Shown here in pieces: positions 12,679-24,300 of a DNA stretch of 64,000 bases; positions within the stretch are counted from its first letter, which is position 1, and each line of letters opens with the position of its first letter. The DNA comes from Symsagittifera roscoffensis (taxonomy: Eukaryota > Xenacoelomorpha > Acoela > Convolutidae), in NCBI RefSeq assembly GCF_963678635.1, contig NC_087064.1, positions 35,101,716-35,165,715 on the forward strand, read 5' to 3'. Both the position numbers and the translations under genes were made by a program. The notes below the pieces were generated by a model. That model had not been told where the DNA came from, ran no database searches, and worked only from the letters and a program-made list of their open reading frames with translations.

Positions 12679-13380
12679 TGTAACATTCGCCCAAATACTA
12701 AATAGTGACGAAGCTTAAAAAAGTACGTATAGACGACTGGCTGGGGTCAACTACCCTGGTTCTACTCGTTTTTCACCGTCTCGACCTAGATAGTTGAATT
12801 TCTGGGCTGTTTAGGGCTAAGTAAAAGTTACTATTTTCAGGCCATCAGTCAAACGACTTTTAATCAGCTTGCGTTTACATGCGAAGATAACCACACAACT
12901 TTATGTCTCGGATCCTCAGTCTACATGATTATCATTAAAAACACGGCTCGAATATCCTATTTTACTATGTTTTTGGTGACAGTTCTATATTAAATCCATT
13001 GGAGATGGATTGACCCTTTCCTCTCTTAGCTACTCATATTCTAAAATAACAAATAATCCCGGCGTTAATTCAAATGTTCAGGACATCAGAGTAGCTAAAA
13101 AGTCAGTTTATTACAGTCCTTTACCATATATTGTCTCTGGGGGGCCGAGACTCCGATTCCGTGCTTTTTCAGTAATAACGTCGTTATTATTCCCAATTCG
13201 TGGCACGGGAGGATACTGCTCCTTCCTTCATCCCCACTGAAGCCTCCTTTCCGTCTATTGTCTTCATTTAGTTGTCTTATCGTGCGCGATCGTCAGGATT
13301 AGAGACTTCGTTTTTTTTCTATACTTCCGACCGTCTGTCTCTCACTAATTCGGTTGTTGTTGTGTTTTTTGTCACTTCTT
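12679..13380 (-). repeat. LTR-like region of copy 1 (decayed)
   Basis: The left edge TGTAACATTCGCCC matches the LTR edges at 15,766 and 37,093. Further matches to the copy 2 LTRs are GACTGGCTGGGG, the ATTTTTACTATG segment, GGGGCCGAGAC (13,142) and TTGTTGTTGTGTTT (13,353). The outer end cannot be placed and could reach about 13,700. A TATA-like stretch is at 13,126-13,132. Confidence 0.6.
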
Positions 13381-13898
13381 AGTTAAAAAAATTGGCCATT
13401 TCCCGCATTTCTCAGAAATAGACTGTCTGCAATCGAATTTTCCAAAATTTAAAATTCCAGAATATTCTAGCCTCCGTTTCAACCATACACGATCACTAAG
13501 GCCTCTAATGTCTTTTTTGTGCTGCGACGGAAGGTTCCGCTGTGCCAATCCGGGGGAATGGCACACTTCGTTTTTAGTCCTTTTACCAAAAAATCACTAT
13601 ACTGCGGTTTTGAGTGCAGTCTTCTTCATCTAATTTTGGTATCTTCGGACGGCGATTCCCCGTTTGTTTCGGAATCTAACATTTTTTTTCATAAAAATAA
13701 ATCATAAAAAGTTTTTAGACAAGTTGTAACTCTTAATAAATATAATAATCGAATTTCAAAATAATGTCAAAATGAGGTAAAAGCTAAAAGCAATACTCAG
13801 GTACTATTCAATAATGAGCTAAAAGCAATACTCGGATACTGATCAATACTCGTAAATACTCGTCACCTTTAATTACTCCATTTCGGAAACTCGAAATT
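13381..13898. other. No gene seen
   Basis: AT-rich sequence between the recognisable LTR of copy 1 and the LINE tail. It may include the outer end of the LTR. Short repeats of the type CAATACTCAGGTACT / CAATACTCGGATACT occur at 13,790-13,850. Nothing coding is supported. Confidence 0.6.
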
Positions 13899-13930
13899 AA
13901 GTCAAGTCAAGTCAAGTCAAGTCAAGTCAA
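13899..13930. repeat. (AAGTC)6 microsatellite forming the LINE 3' tail
   Basis: Six perfect AAGTC units lie directly beyond the end of the LINE sequence. On the LINE sense strand (minus) they read (GACTT)n. Short tandem repeats at the 3' end are usual for CR1/L2-type LINEs, so this marks the 3' terminus. Confidence 0.85.
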
Positions 13931-15765
13931 TTTTTTTATGACCATTAGGCAGTGCCTCTTGTGGTCATTTCAAATGTTTTTTCCTATCTCCGTTTGAATT
14001 ATTACATGTCAATTCTAATCGCTTTCCAATGTTTGTCCAGTTTCCACTTGAAATTGTCGATGATTTTGCTTTGCACTGTTTCCTGTGGCAGATTGTTCCA
14101 GTCGAGAGGTGCTCTTATCGTGAAGAAATTTTTTCGCATTTCTGGATTTGCGTTACGTACTACTACTTTACATGCGTTACCTCTAGAATCCCTATCATTC
14201 TGCTCGAATAGTCCCGCAGTGGCATTCCTATCATAAAAACCATAGCAGATTTTATACATTTCTATCATTGTCCCTCTTTTCCTTCTGTATTCCAGCGATG
14301 ATAGATTCAGTTCTTTAAAGCGTTCGTAAAAGGATAGATTTCTTATACCACTAACTAGACGCGTCGCCCTTCTTTGTACGTTTTCCAAGATATTTTGATT
14401 CTTGATCAACCTTGGGTGCTAGAGTAAGTTCGCAAATTCAAGGTGTGGCCGTATCAAGCATTTGTAGATGTTTAAAAGTACTTGTTTCGTGTTTTTAGTG
14501 AAGCTTTTCTTAATTACTGCTATCATGCCGTTTGGCTTATTGGCTTTTTTTGTGATGTGTGTTTCGAATATCAGTTTGTTGTCAAGCCAGATTCTCAGGT
14601 CTTTTTCGAGTTGCACTTCTTTTATGTTTTCGCCATTGATTTTAAATTTTCTCTCCATATCCAATTTCTTGGTTCCTCTTGTCATGTGAACACATTTGTC
14701 GATATTAAAATACGAAACAATTTGGCCTGATCAAAATCCTAGTGACTGTAAATCTTCATGTATGCATGTTACATCCAATTTGTCTTCAATTTGACGGTAT
14801 AATTTCGCATATATTTTTGAGGCTATTTTAACCGGCATTGTGCTGATGTATATTAAAAACAGTACTGGGCCGAGTACTGAACCCTGGGGTATCCCACTTT
14901 TTACCGGCTGCCATCAGGATCTTGAATCGTTTATTACTACTCTCTGTTGTCGTCCCGAAAGAAAATCTGTTTTCCAGTTCAGGGGTCTTCCAGTTACTCC
15001 ACACTGTCTAAGAACTCCGATCAGTTTTTTGTGTGGTACCGAATCGAAGGCTTTCTTGAAGTCCAAGTAAATCACGTCGACATTTTCATGTTTGTCCATT
15101 GCCCTGGTGAAGTCATCAATTTCTTTCAGGAGTTGTAAGTTCAGTGAACGTCCAGATCAAAAACCGTATTGTGCATTTGTTATTAGCCCTTTTTCATTGA
15201 ACTGATCCATTAAATACTTTCGAACAAACTTTTCGAACAACTTGCAACTTATTGATGTTAAACTGATTGGTCTAAAGTTATCTGCCATCAATTTTTTACC
15301 TTTTTTGAATATTGCAGAAATGTTAGCCAACTTCCAGTCTTCGGGTAACTTACTTGTCTCCCAAGAGGTTTGGAAAATAATCAAAAAGGGTTTTCGACAA
15401 AATTGGGGTGTTTCTCGGGTCTAAAAAAGAGATAGGTAGATAAGGCGACTTTGAAGTGTCTAACCGATTGAGTTCTTCTCGGATGTCATTCATTGTTGCT
15501 CCAATTTGTCATCAATGCTGGCAGTTGGTGGAGGGCTGATCTCCCAGTTACCCGGGGTTCGTCAGTGAAAACCGATACAAAGAAGTTTGAGAGCACTTCT
15601 GCCTTTTCGTCGTCTGTGTCAGTTAGCATACCATTTGGTTTCATTAAAGTGGAGATTGATTCTCTTATGGTAGTTTTTTGGCGCACATAACTCCAGAACA
15701 TTTTCGAATTAGTTTTAACATCTGATGATATTTCTTTTTCACGTGTGAGTGCCTCCGATTGCGTG
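13931..15765 (-). pseudogene. CR1-like LINE, reverse transcriptase half
   Basis: Sense pieces on the minus strand give a non-LTR RT: KMFWSYVRQKT and FFVSVFTDEP (15,720-15,560), KLPEDWKLANISAIFKKG with NFRPISLTS (15,350-15,260), VIYLDFKKAFDSVPHKKL (15,075-15,020), SGIPQGSVLGPVLF (14,900-14,860), and the C-terminal QRRATRLVSGIRNLSFYERF and FTIRAPLDWNNLP motifs (14,380-14,090). The catalytic YADD box is gone: the sequence reads SKIYAKLYRQ near 14,805, as if DDT were deleted in frame. Stops and shifts are frequent. A 46-base foreign patch lies at 15,391-15,436. The 5' half is missing on this side; a matching endonuclease fragment lies at 37,986-38,425. Confidence 0.9.
15391..15436. repeat. Patch of giant-element leader sequence inside the LINE
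   Basis: The 46 bases (TTTTCGACAAAATTGGGGTG and following) match 11,779-11,824 in the leader of copy 1 with about three changes. It sits exactly where the LINE frame between VSVFTDEP and KLPEDWK is interrupted. It looks like a short templated insertion or a repair patch. Confidence 0.75.
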
Positions 15766-16200
15766 TGTAACCTTCGCCCGGAAGTACAGATCGACGGAAA
15801 ATAAAGCTAGGTTCTAAAACGACTGGCTAGCGTCTAACACAGCTCTACATGCTTTTCCCAACATGCTTTTTTTCATGCGTTCTTTTAGTGGTTTTCCTAA
15901 CATCGGGTCGACAAAACGTTACTGCTTTCCGGCTTCGACCAGAACGCTCAAACAAACCTAATTATATGCAAAAATAGTGAGCTCATGGCTGGGTCTCAGT
16001 ATTCCCAGACCACGATGTCACTGCTAAAAACAGGGCTAACTATTAATTATATTACTATTGATTTTGTACAGTAGTTAAAAATCATCATCTCCATCGAAGA
16101 CGAATCAACCCTTATCCTCACTCCTAGCTTCTCATTCTCTGAAAATGAATCAGGATGTTAATTAAAATCAACTCAGGACATGACCAGGAAGCCCAAAAGT

Positions 16201-16210
16201 TTATATATAA
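16201..16210 (-). promoter_or_regulatory. TATA box in 3' LTR of copy 2
   Basis: TTATATATAA lies in the LTR at the place where the 5' LTR has TTTATATATAAC (37,533) and copy 3 has TTATATAG (41,201). Conserved position in three LTRs supports it as the promoter core dividing U3 from R. Confidence 0.65.
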
Positions 16211-16331
16211 CAGTTTGAGTTTTGGGGCCGAGACCCCTCCGGATTCTGGAATCCGGGGAAATCGCACTCCTATTTCTTTCCGGAAGACTAGACACGCCGT
16301 CCCAACACCCTTCCTTTTTCTCGGGTTCTAC

Positions 16332-16365
16332 GTTGTAACGATTGTAGCGGCACAATCGTTACAAC
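16332..16365. promoter_or_regulatory. 14-bp-arm palindrome upstream of TATA (copy 2, 3' LTR)
   Basis: Arms GTTGTAACGATTGT and ACAATCGTTACAAC pair perfectly around AGCGGC. The 5' LTR copy (37,665-37,698) has three mismatches. Copy 3 (41,042-41,075) has a palindrome at the same place with paired changes in both arms. The site lies upstream of the TATA box, so a DNA-binding site for a dimeric factor is more likely than an RNA element; this is inference. Confidence 0.6.
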
Positions 16366-16851
16366 TCGGAATGGTTCCTGACAATCTCCAATTACAATTT
16401 CACTCTGTTGTCGTTTTCTCGTAGTTGTTTCCACTGCAACTATTGTTGTTGTGTTTCGCCGTTTCATTGTATGCGAAAAATAAAAAGGTTACGTGTCGTT
16501 CACGTCCAAATCGAAATTTTAAAAATTAGCATGTCAGTTAAAACTAACCCTTCCCGATTTGTCCAATTGTTAAAATAACGCTGCTAATCCATTAAAACCA
16601 TCAATCTTCCTGGTTAGATGTTCTTTTTCTGATCGATAGAAATTCGATTGCGAAACTGCATTTCCGTACATTCTAATCGAATGTCACATACTCCCCGGAC
16701 AGCCCTGTCAATGTCCTCATTGAGTCTCGTAGTCTTCATTGAAATGGTACAGTGCCATCGAACAGAATTTACAAAATGCATAAAGTCACTTTTATCCACG
16801 TCATATCGACTCACTGCAGAATATAAATGGCATCATACTACTTTACTATAG

Positions 16852-16870
16852 CCTTTCAATTTCTTTCACC
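16852..16870 (-). promoter_or_regulatory. Candidate polypurine tract of copy 2
   Basis: Directly inside the 3' LTR start the sense strand reads GGTGAAAGAAATTGAAAGG, 17 of 19 purines if the TT is excluded. Its place next to the LTR fits priming of plus-strand DNA. Confidence 0.55.
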
Positions 16871-17430
16871 AATCTGCACTTTCGAGGATATACTTAAGAT
16901 AAAACATCTTTCTAGACTTCCAATGTCTATGTCCGAGGTTTAAAAATTTTAGGGACGCAGGACAGTCCTGCCAACCCACAAACTAAATTTATCCTACTAT
17001 GCTTCTTCCCTTCGGAAATTTAGTTGTTACTGGCCCTGAATAATAAAATTAAGGAACTCGGTGGTTAGAAGGAACAATGATATAATCTATTTCTTCAAGA
17101 GATTACCCAAGCCTTTCATGTCACTACAAAGTGATCAGTCGTCGTAATTGATTAAAAACAATCATGCAGGCTGGTGTATTTTAATATATTCTCCACTCAA
17201 GCCTCTCTAAATAAAGAGTAGTGTCTCTAAAGCTACTAACTAAAATCAAAATGCAAAATTATAAATGCAACAAATTCTTGAATCTTCAAACCTCAACTAA
17301 AAATTCTGAGTTTTAACATCTTCTCTTTCGTCGCTTCTTTGTTTCCTTCTTTTTTTGTCGTTTAGAAGTTCTTAAACTTCTAAATTCTTCTAGTTTTCTT
17401 TCTTTTTGCATCTAGTTTTTCGGCCATTTG
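16871..17430 (-). other. 3' UTR of copy 2
   Basis: No gene. From 17,430 to about 17,166 it aligns with the 3' UTR of copy 3, ending in the shared CAGCCTGCAT / CAGCCTACAT. The remaining ~300 bases have no counterpart because copy 3 is cut there by a Penelope fragment. Confidence 0.7.
17361..17384 (-). promoter_or_regulatory. 3' UTR hairpin, copy 2
   Basis: TTTAGAAGTT and AACTTCTAAA form a perfect 10-base stem with a 4-base loop, 47 bases beyond the ORF3 stop. Copy 3 has the same stem at 63,574-63,597 with a different loop. Confidence 0.55.
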
Positions 17431-20400
17431 TCAATGTTCCATCTCCTCCTCCTGCGACATTGACTCCGCACTTTCAATCTCTGTGTCTTGCAACACGTCT
17501 GTAGCTATTCTGACGCTGTTGGAAGCAGTCCTCCAACACTTCTGCCCTTCTACTCTTTGTTTACAACAAGGTAGAGGATCAACGTTAGATTTTCTGTTTC
17601 GGCAGAAGCTGTTGTGCAGGCACAACGTCACGTTTCTCTCGAAGTCTTCCTTCAACATCTCTTCTTTTTCCCTTCCATCACATTATTTTATCCTAGAAGT
17701 TCTCTTCACTGCGGTGGTTACTGTATTCCGATGAGTTACAAAAGCTCGCTTAAAAACTCCTGCTCCAATGTCCAGCTGATACACCCTGTACAGTCTGCTG
17801 TGCTTCGACATATGCTTCTTGGCATACTCGTATAACCATCCAGTCATGTTGGCTCTGAACCACGGCATCAGTCGTCTTCTGGTCCATATCTTTTTCACCT
17901 CCATCGGGATGTTCAAGGTTCTGCACATTGTCTCAAAAAGATCTAAATCTTTTAGACAATCCAATTCCTGTAACTCTTCTTTCGTCGGCGCCTCCTGTCT
18001 ATTGTTCTCTTTTACATGAGCTTCCAGCCATCGTATTGCCATCATAACTCCTACTATCACTATCGTTATGGGCTGTGAGGAATCTGGTAAACACATGGAG
18101 AGCAGCTCTCCACAGTCCCATAACAACACCAGATTACTACGCCCGGGGTACCACCATGTTTGTAGCAAGCAATGGCAGGGGAACTCATCATGTGTTGATA
18201 TGATGCTCCTCCAATTACGTTTTCCCGAAGCTTCCAGTAGTGGCTCCACTTCCATCATCACTCAGTGGACTTCATCATTCTCATCTACTGCATTGTAATC
18301 CATGACTGTTGATCCTTTCTGCTTTTGTCTTTCAAAGTCACTGAAGTTTTCACTGGCGTATCCCATGAACTTATTTCCCAGTTACGGTTGTAATTCCTCT
18401 TTGGTTCTTTCTGGAACTGCTGAGAACATCTTACATAGTAACTCGTAAGACTTTTCAGACATTCTCGCCAATCTCACACACTTCGGCACTGAGAAGGCTT
18501 GATCCACGATCGTTCTCGTACTTTTCACATCCACCGCTACAAAATGCACTGGGTATCTGCTGTTGCACATTGGAGCTAGAGTTGATCCCACTAAAAATAT
18601 CGCTCCCGTCGGTCTACGATAAGTTTCACTATGCCGGATGTTCATTTCCGTTTTGATCGCTTCTCTCCATTTTCCAATATACTTCTGCTCGGTTTGCAAC
18701 ACTCCCGGAAACACTTCTACACTGATGGTCGTAACCATCTCATGCTTTTGTTCTAGATTCAAAAGTGACTCTAAAGAACCAAACATGCTGTAGAATCCTA
18801 GTGCAGTCACTAGAATCACCTTGGTTCCTCCATGGCAATCTGCAATCAGTTCCGTTTCTGTTTTCGCCTTCATCACAATGTTCCCAAACAATGTCGTCAA
18901 CTGCTTATGTTGTTTCTCCAGGGTCTTTACGCAATCCAGACCTCCACAGATGTGACCTTCCAATCCAGAGACTTTGCCAGACAATTACCAGGTTTGACCC
19001 AGTCCTCTGGTCCCCAGCCAGGCAACTCTACTTTGTCTTCTCCGTTGCTCTTAGAAGCTGTCGTCATCAAATTATAGATGATGTTCAGGTCACGCAAGTT
19101 ACAGTCTGAGTTCAGTTCACTCTGCACGTCTTGTGTCGCACGCAATATTGAATCGGCGTTAGGACTCGGAGACAATGATGGCCTCATTAGTTCCCACACT
19201 ACCATCAAACTCGTTCTCAGCAATTCGTCCGAGAATCCCAATCCACACTCCACTCGGTTGTCAGATTTTGGCAATGAAAGTGCAGTCACCTTTTCCTCCA
19301 AGACTAGTCCCAGCTTGGTCGTTGCAATTATCGCTTCTTATCGTTGCAATTCTTGACGTCCAGAATCTTAGCAACACTGCTTGCTCGTAATCAAAGAAGC
19401 AATCGCGTATGTCTTCATTTAGGAAAGGGTTGTACGCCATCCCTATGATTCCGGATACGTAACTGTATGATTTCTTCCTGATAGGTCCACAGTATTCATT
19501 GGATCTCGGCAGTGCTCTCATAGATTCTTTCGAGAGCCTAATCTCCTTGTTAGAGAATCTCCTTATTTCGTCAATCTTTTTCATAGGTTCCAGCTCCACA
19601 GGCTCCTTCATGTTTACTCGCATCGGCTTGCTCTGATGGACGTCCAAAAAAGCTAGCAAGAGCAATGTTTTCGCTCGTTCATCGCCTTCTCTTAGCATCT
19701 GGACGCAATTGTTCAATGCTGGCACTGAAATTTGTTCTATCATAAATCGAATGAAACAGAGAGCGTCTCTTCGCTTCGTGCACGCTACTGCTGCTCCTTC
19801 TTGGGTCATCAGATCTCTTACGCTCGTCATTAAGAACACCTTTTCTCCTTTCGACCTTTTCCTTTCTTCCGAATCATATTTCTCGCGGGTCAGTCCAATC
19901 ATGCACCAAGCGAACCTCAGTTGTAACTCTGTTCTCACAATGGGTATTGCTATCAGAGCGTGTATCTTCGGCGTGCTTCTCATCTCTTCTTCGAAATATC
20001 GTAACATTACTGCTCTCCATGGAAGGCTCACCAATTGCTCGATCATTTCCGCGGGCATTTCAGACAATACCAGAGTCCCGTATGCCTTCTGCTTCAGGGT
20101 GGTGCCTTGCGTCATCGTCTCCAAATAACCTTCCATGGCACTTTTGTCTTCCAGAGCAATTAAGTGTCCTCTGGCCGAATTTCTGTACTCTAACATCTCC
20201 AAGTATCCACCGGCGGGTTCATCAATCGATGCAGTTTCCGATACTATCAGTCGGTTATATTCTACTGGGACTAGCTGTCCTATGACGCTTCCCTTTCCGT
20301 GATTCATGGGAGACAGTTTGAAGTCTTTAAGGGTACTATCTCCACATTGGCTGAGTATCTCCATTTCTAACATCGCTCCAGTCAGAGTGCGGTCATTATT

Positions 20401-21377
20401 CTTGGTTTTGTAACTGGCTTATTTTATTCCTGCCATGAGAATGGGTGGCACCATCGCTACTTCAGTCAAACTCCTGTCTGTGCCAGGCAATCGATCATCA
20501 CCCTGTCCCAATTCCATAGCTTCTTCGACGCGTTTTATTTTAGCTAAGTTGACAACTCTCATCGAGATTTCGGAATCCACCTTTGTGTTTCCCGTTTTCC
20601 TCAATGTCACCTTGCTGCCCAGTTTCAACTTCATTTCATTAATTCTGTCAATCACAATTTTTGATCGCATCGTTCCCTTCCGGGCTCTTGACAGATATAC
20701 CACTTCTCCTTTGTCTTCTTGCGGCGTCATCTTGATTAGAGAGTTGGCCTCACTTTCGCCAGTGGCCCAGTCGATCAACAACTTGCTCAATCTCCCATCA
20801 CACTCGTCGAGTTTGTCATGGACTTCCTGCATTAGTGGTCGGTTGAGACCCAGTTTCAAAATAGAAACTGAGACCCATTGAGACCCATTCTGCATACCGT
20901 TCTATTTTGATGGCCTCTATGATGCGCCTCCCACTCTTCTTCGGGCAACGTTCCCAAGAAAGGTACTCTGGCAGTACCTTCTATTCTTCTTCTCCTTGGT
21001 AATTCCATCAAGAGTTTCTGTTCGGTATTTTTAGAATTGCTCGGAGAGCTGCTCTCCGGCAAGATCCGGTTCGTTCCCATGAAAGGCGACGGAGGTTCCA
21101 GCTAGGAAATTCCCTCTTCTGCCGCCTCAGTCGTCGCTTCAAGTGTGTCCGTGCCGTTTTCAAAATTGCTGAGGAAAATGAAGTCCAGGCTGGACATCCC
21201 TCCTGTCGAAGCCTTATCGTCTTCTTTCTCGGCTTGATCGGGATCCTGTTGCATAGGTTCTTCCGATCGACGGATTCCTCCCTGCCCATCGTCTCGTCTC
21301 GGATTCTTTACTGATCTTGAGGGAACTTGAGGTACCCTGCTCTTCACCCCTTGCCCCATCAGCAAATTTCGGTACAA
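17431..21377 (-). pseudogene. Copy 2 ORF3 (unknown function), broken
   Basis: Minus-strand pieces (21,377-21,102, 20,895-20,419, 20,373-19,261, 19,301-18,927, 18,984-18,382, 18,261-17,683, 17,658-17,431) align one after another with ORF3 of copy 3. Conserved blocks include ILMAGIK, FFDYEQAVLLRFWTSRI, CGGLDCVKTLEKQHKQL, CHCLLQTWWYPG and a Cys-rich end (CLHNSFCRNR, CCKQRVE, KCW). In the FDYEQAV block most base differences from copy 3 are silent, which suggests the ORF was under protein-level selection before decay. About 250 bases near its 5' end are missing relative to copy 3. I recognise no domain. Confidence 0.75.
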
Positions 21378-24300
21378 CTAGTCTTCCAGCTGACTAATCT
21401 TCCTCCTCTGCACTGCGAAGTTTCTGCCAATGAAACACGGATCCATCATTTCAGAGAACTTAGCAATTCACCTTTGGTTAGTCTCAAAGGCTCCCATCCG
21501 AGCAGCATCCTTCTTATCAGAGGGAATTCAAAGATTTCCCCCGGCAGTTTCTTGTAATCACCCCAGCCTTTCGTCTCTTCTCTCACCTTATGGTACGCGG
21601 CCTTTAGACGAGGAATTCTCGCGATCTCGCCATTCGTTTTATCATGCGGCCTTAAGTTCCAGAGCTTTGGGAACACCTCGATGTGTCCTCTGTCCACTTC
21701 TCATATACGGTCACGGAAATTATCGTCAAAGTTTATGAGCGTCATCTCTGGCTCCGATATCTTTGCAAACAAAAAGTCTTTGCTCATGAGCTCTCGCAGT
21801 ACTTGCTGCTCACACCAATTCAGCGCACTTCCGTCCACTGCTGACATGAGGTTCAGGTGCAGCACCGACCTCCTGTATGCTTCTACCTTAACATCAGGGA
21901 ACGCAAACGTGACTGCAGGTCCATATTTGACCATCACGAACTCCGTGTCTCCTCTGATCAATGCTAAGGGATCGGTCCTCATAGCTAAGCTCAGATAAGT
22001 TAGCAGGGGCATTTCCCCAGCATGACGTCGCACGTCTTCCTCCCTCTAAATCGTTTCATCCTCTCCTGTTCCAAAGCCCTTCTGCTGCAGGAGGTACTGG
22101 ATAAGAGTATGTCGCAAATCTTTTATCTTATTCCAGGAATCCGTGGATCGCTTCAAATCGAATTTCCTCAGGTTCTCCCTCATCTGCTCCGGATAGCGTG
22201 TCAAATTCATCAATCCTCTCAAGTTTCCATGCGTTATCGCAATCAACGTTAGAAGTCCGTCTAGTTGCAGATTCTGCACTCCTTCGGTGAGCAGTATCGC
22301 TGGTCCTCGCAAGAAGTTCTCTGCTCCAAACGTCACGAACAGGGATAGTAATTCAACGATCGATACTTTTACGACTGCTTGGAGGAATTCTTTTATCAGA
22401 TATCGAGAAAGCGCGGGGTAAAATTTCGCCAAGAAGGACGCGGTCCATCCGGCCGGCTCCTAACCCTTCCAGCCTGCTGTCAGTCCGGTCAAAGCTTTCT
22501 TCTCCCTTCACATTCTGTGTCCAGAAAGCTTCCAGGGTCACTTGGCATACTCTGTTCACGAACTGGGCTGACTTCTTTGCAGAATTTTTGGCCAGGTTTA
22601 CCTCTTTCACTAAGTAAGCATGGATTTTCCTGATCATCACTAGGCCTCGCTCGAAAGCATCCGCGCCCAATGCTGCTATCCGAGGGGTCAAGTGCAGCCA
22701 CTTGTTAGCCTCTGATTTCGTTCTCAAAACCATCGCTTCCAAGTGAGCTCTGCTCTCCTTGGAATTCTTCTTTCTCTCTCCTTCCTCCTTTATTTCTATT
22801 CCTCGGAACCATAACTCGTTTGACATCGCTACGATCACTCTATGGTCATCGTCAATTCCTGGTTTCATTTTGAGTTGTCGGCTGGAGTTGGACAGTTCCA
22901 ACCCCAGTACCTCGTCTAACACTAACATGTGTCTTGAATGGTCCTTAAATCCTTGCATCGCATTTGAGATGTCAGACCACACCGCAGGTAATTCAGCCCT
23001 GAGTGGCCTCAGATTCTCCATCTCTATTCCGCGATTTGGGGCAGATATGATCACATCATATTTCCCTTCCGAGCAAGAGTCACTATCACATATACAAACT
23101 TCAGTTCATCCGGGAGCTATGCATATCCCGGAGACAGTGCAAACACGGCTCTCGGTGTTATCTTGGTGAAGGCACCTTCTTTCAGGGTGTCTACTACTTC
23201 ACCCATTGATTCGAGGATATCCTTTATAGCTGGCCATACAGCATCTTCGGCTGTCGCAGGCTTTCTGAGTCTGCTCAGGAAACCCCTACTGTGTAGATGG
23301 TCGTTCATGCCTGCATATACGATTGTGATTGTGTTCATTTCTGTCTGTCGTTGTACCCCGATTGCCATCGACACAGACTGCATTAGGTCCAGATCGACCG
23401 CTGCCAATATTATAACATCAGGCCAAAACAGAGACTTGGAGGTATATTCGAAGTATGCGCTCGCGACTATCATAATATTTGCCTTCCTCATTTCTGCTTT
23501 GTCATACGCGGCAAAGATGGTCTCATCTTTCTTGATCGCCTTCAATCCACCGTATCTCTGATCATCATCTTCTTGATTCACTTCTTTCGGGTACGCTTTT
23601 TCTTTTACATGACCTGGGGCTGTTTTTATGTGTCTGAACATTTTTACGTGTTGTCCTAATGTTGCCCTCGTCGTCAAGAATCTTCCGGGTCTTTCTTCTC
23701 GATTTCCTTCATCGTGATTCAGTTTCACATCTTGCAATGGTCTTGCATTTGATGGACCCATTATATTGTTTGAGGGCAATCCATCTAAGACGGCATACCT
23801 CAAGGCGCTCGTGGAACTGAAGTTTATGCCAGCTGCTATCAACCAGCTCACGCCTGTTATTGAATACAGTCCGTTAACGGACAATCTAGCTACATTTAAC
23901 ATCCTCATGGCATCTGCTGCAAATCTCACTGTCTGCAGATTCAAATTCATCAGGTCCTGTTTTAACACGGGCCAGGCAGATGGTATGGGCCTCGACCACA
24001 TTAAAGAGCTCCTGTCTGGACGTCGCTCCTCTCGGCTGGTACCCGTAGTCTCTGATCTTGTCTCTGATCTCGAGGTGCTGTTAGTCGGTCAGATTGACAG
24101 GTCCTAACTTTCGTCTTGGGTGGACGGTTCTTCTCATTGGCGCTTCTCCCAATCGATCTTGTACATCTGTCCTTTGCCCTGGCTCGCTAGAGCTTTGCGA
24201 CCTGTAGGTCACGGCTGGGTCCATTCCCAAACGTGTTTCTAAGTTGGGGGGCACAAAGGTTGAAATTGCCAGTCGCTCCTGGAAGACTCGGTTCAACCAG

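Larger units (their letters stand above)
115..13380 (-). mobile_element. Giant Ty3/gypsy-like retrotransposon, copy 1 (divergent, decayed, 3' part missing)
   Basis: On the minus strand this stretch carries, in sense order, an LTR-like segment (about 13,380-12,679), a leader without genes, gag with two CCHC knuckles, protease, RT, RNase H, integrase and a C-terminal macro-like domain ending at 545, then the spacer that precedes ORF2 in the other copies. ORF2 and ORF3 are not in the window. It is clearly a different lineage from copies 2 and 3: the first part of gag is not recognisably similar, while RT, integrase and the macro-like tail align well by eye. Many stops, small duplications and lost catalytic residues show that it is dead. 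Confidence 0.85.
15766..16851 (-). repeat. 3' LTR of copy 2
   Basis: Direct repeat of 37,093-37,985. The inner-most sense 3' end is GTTACA (plus strand TGTAAC at 15,766-15,771). The sense start lies within CTATAGTAAAGTAGTATG near 16,851; the exact first base is uncertain by about ten. A ~200-base segment (about 16,557-16,756) is absent from the 5' LTR, joined there at a shared ATCG/CGAT. Confidence 0.85.

Noticed and set aside
9871-13898. Small open frames in the leader of copy 1
   Set aside because: Short, not conserved in the leaders of copies 2 and 3, low-complexity content.
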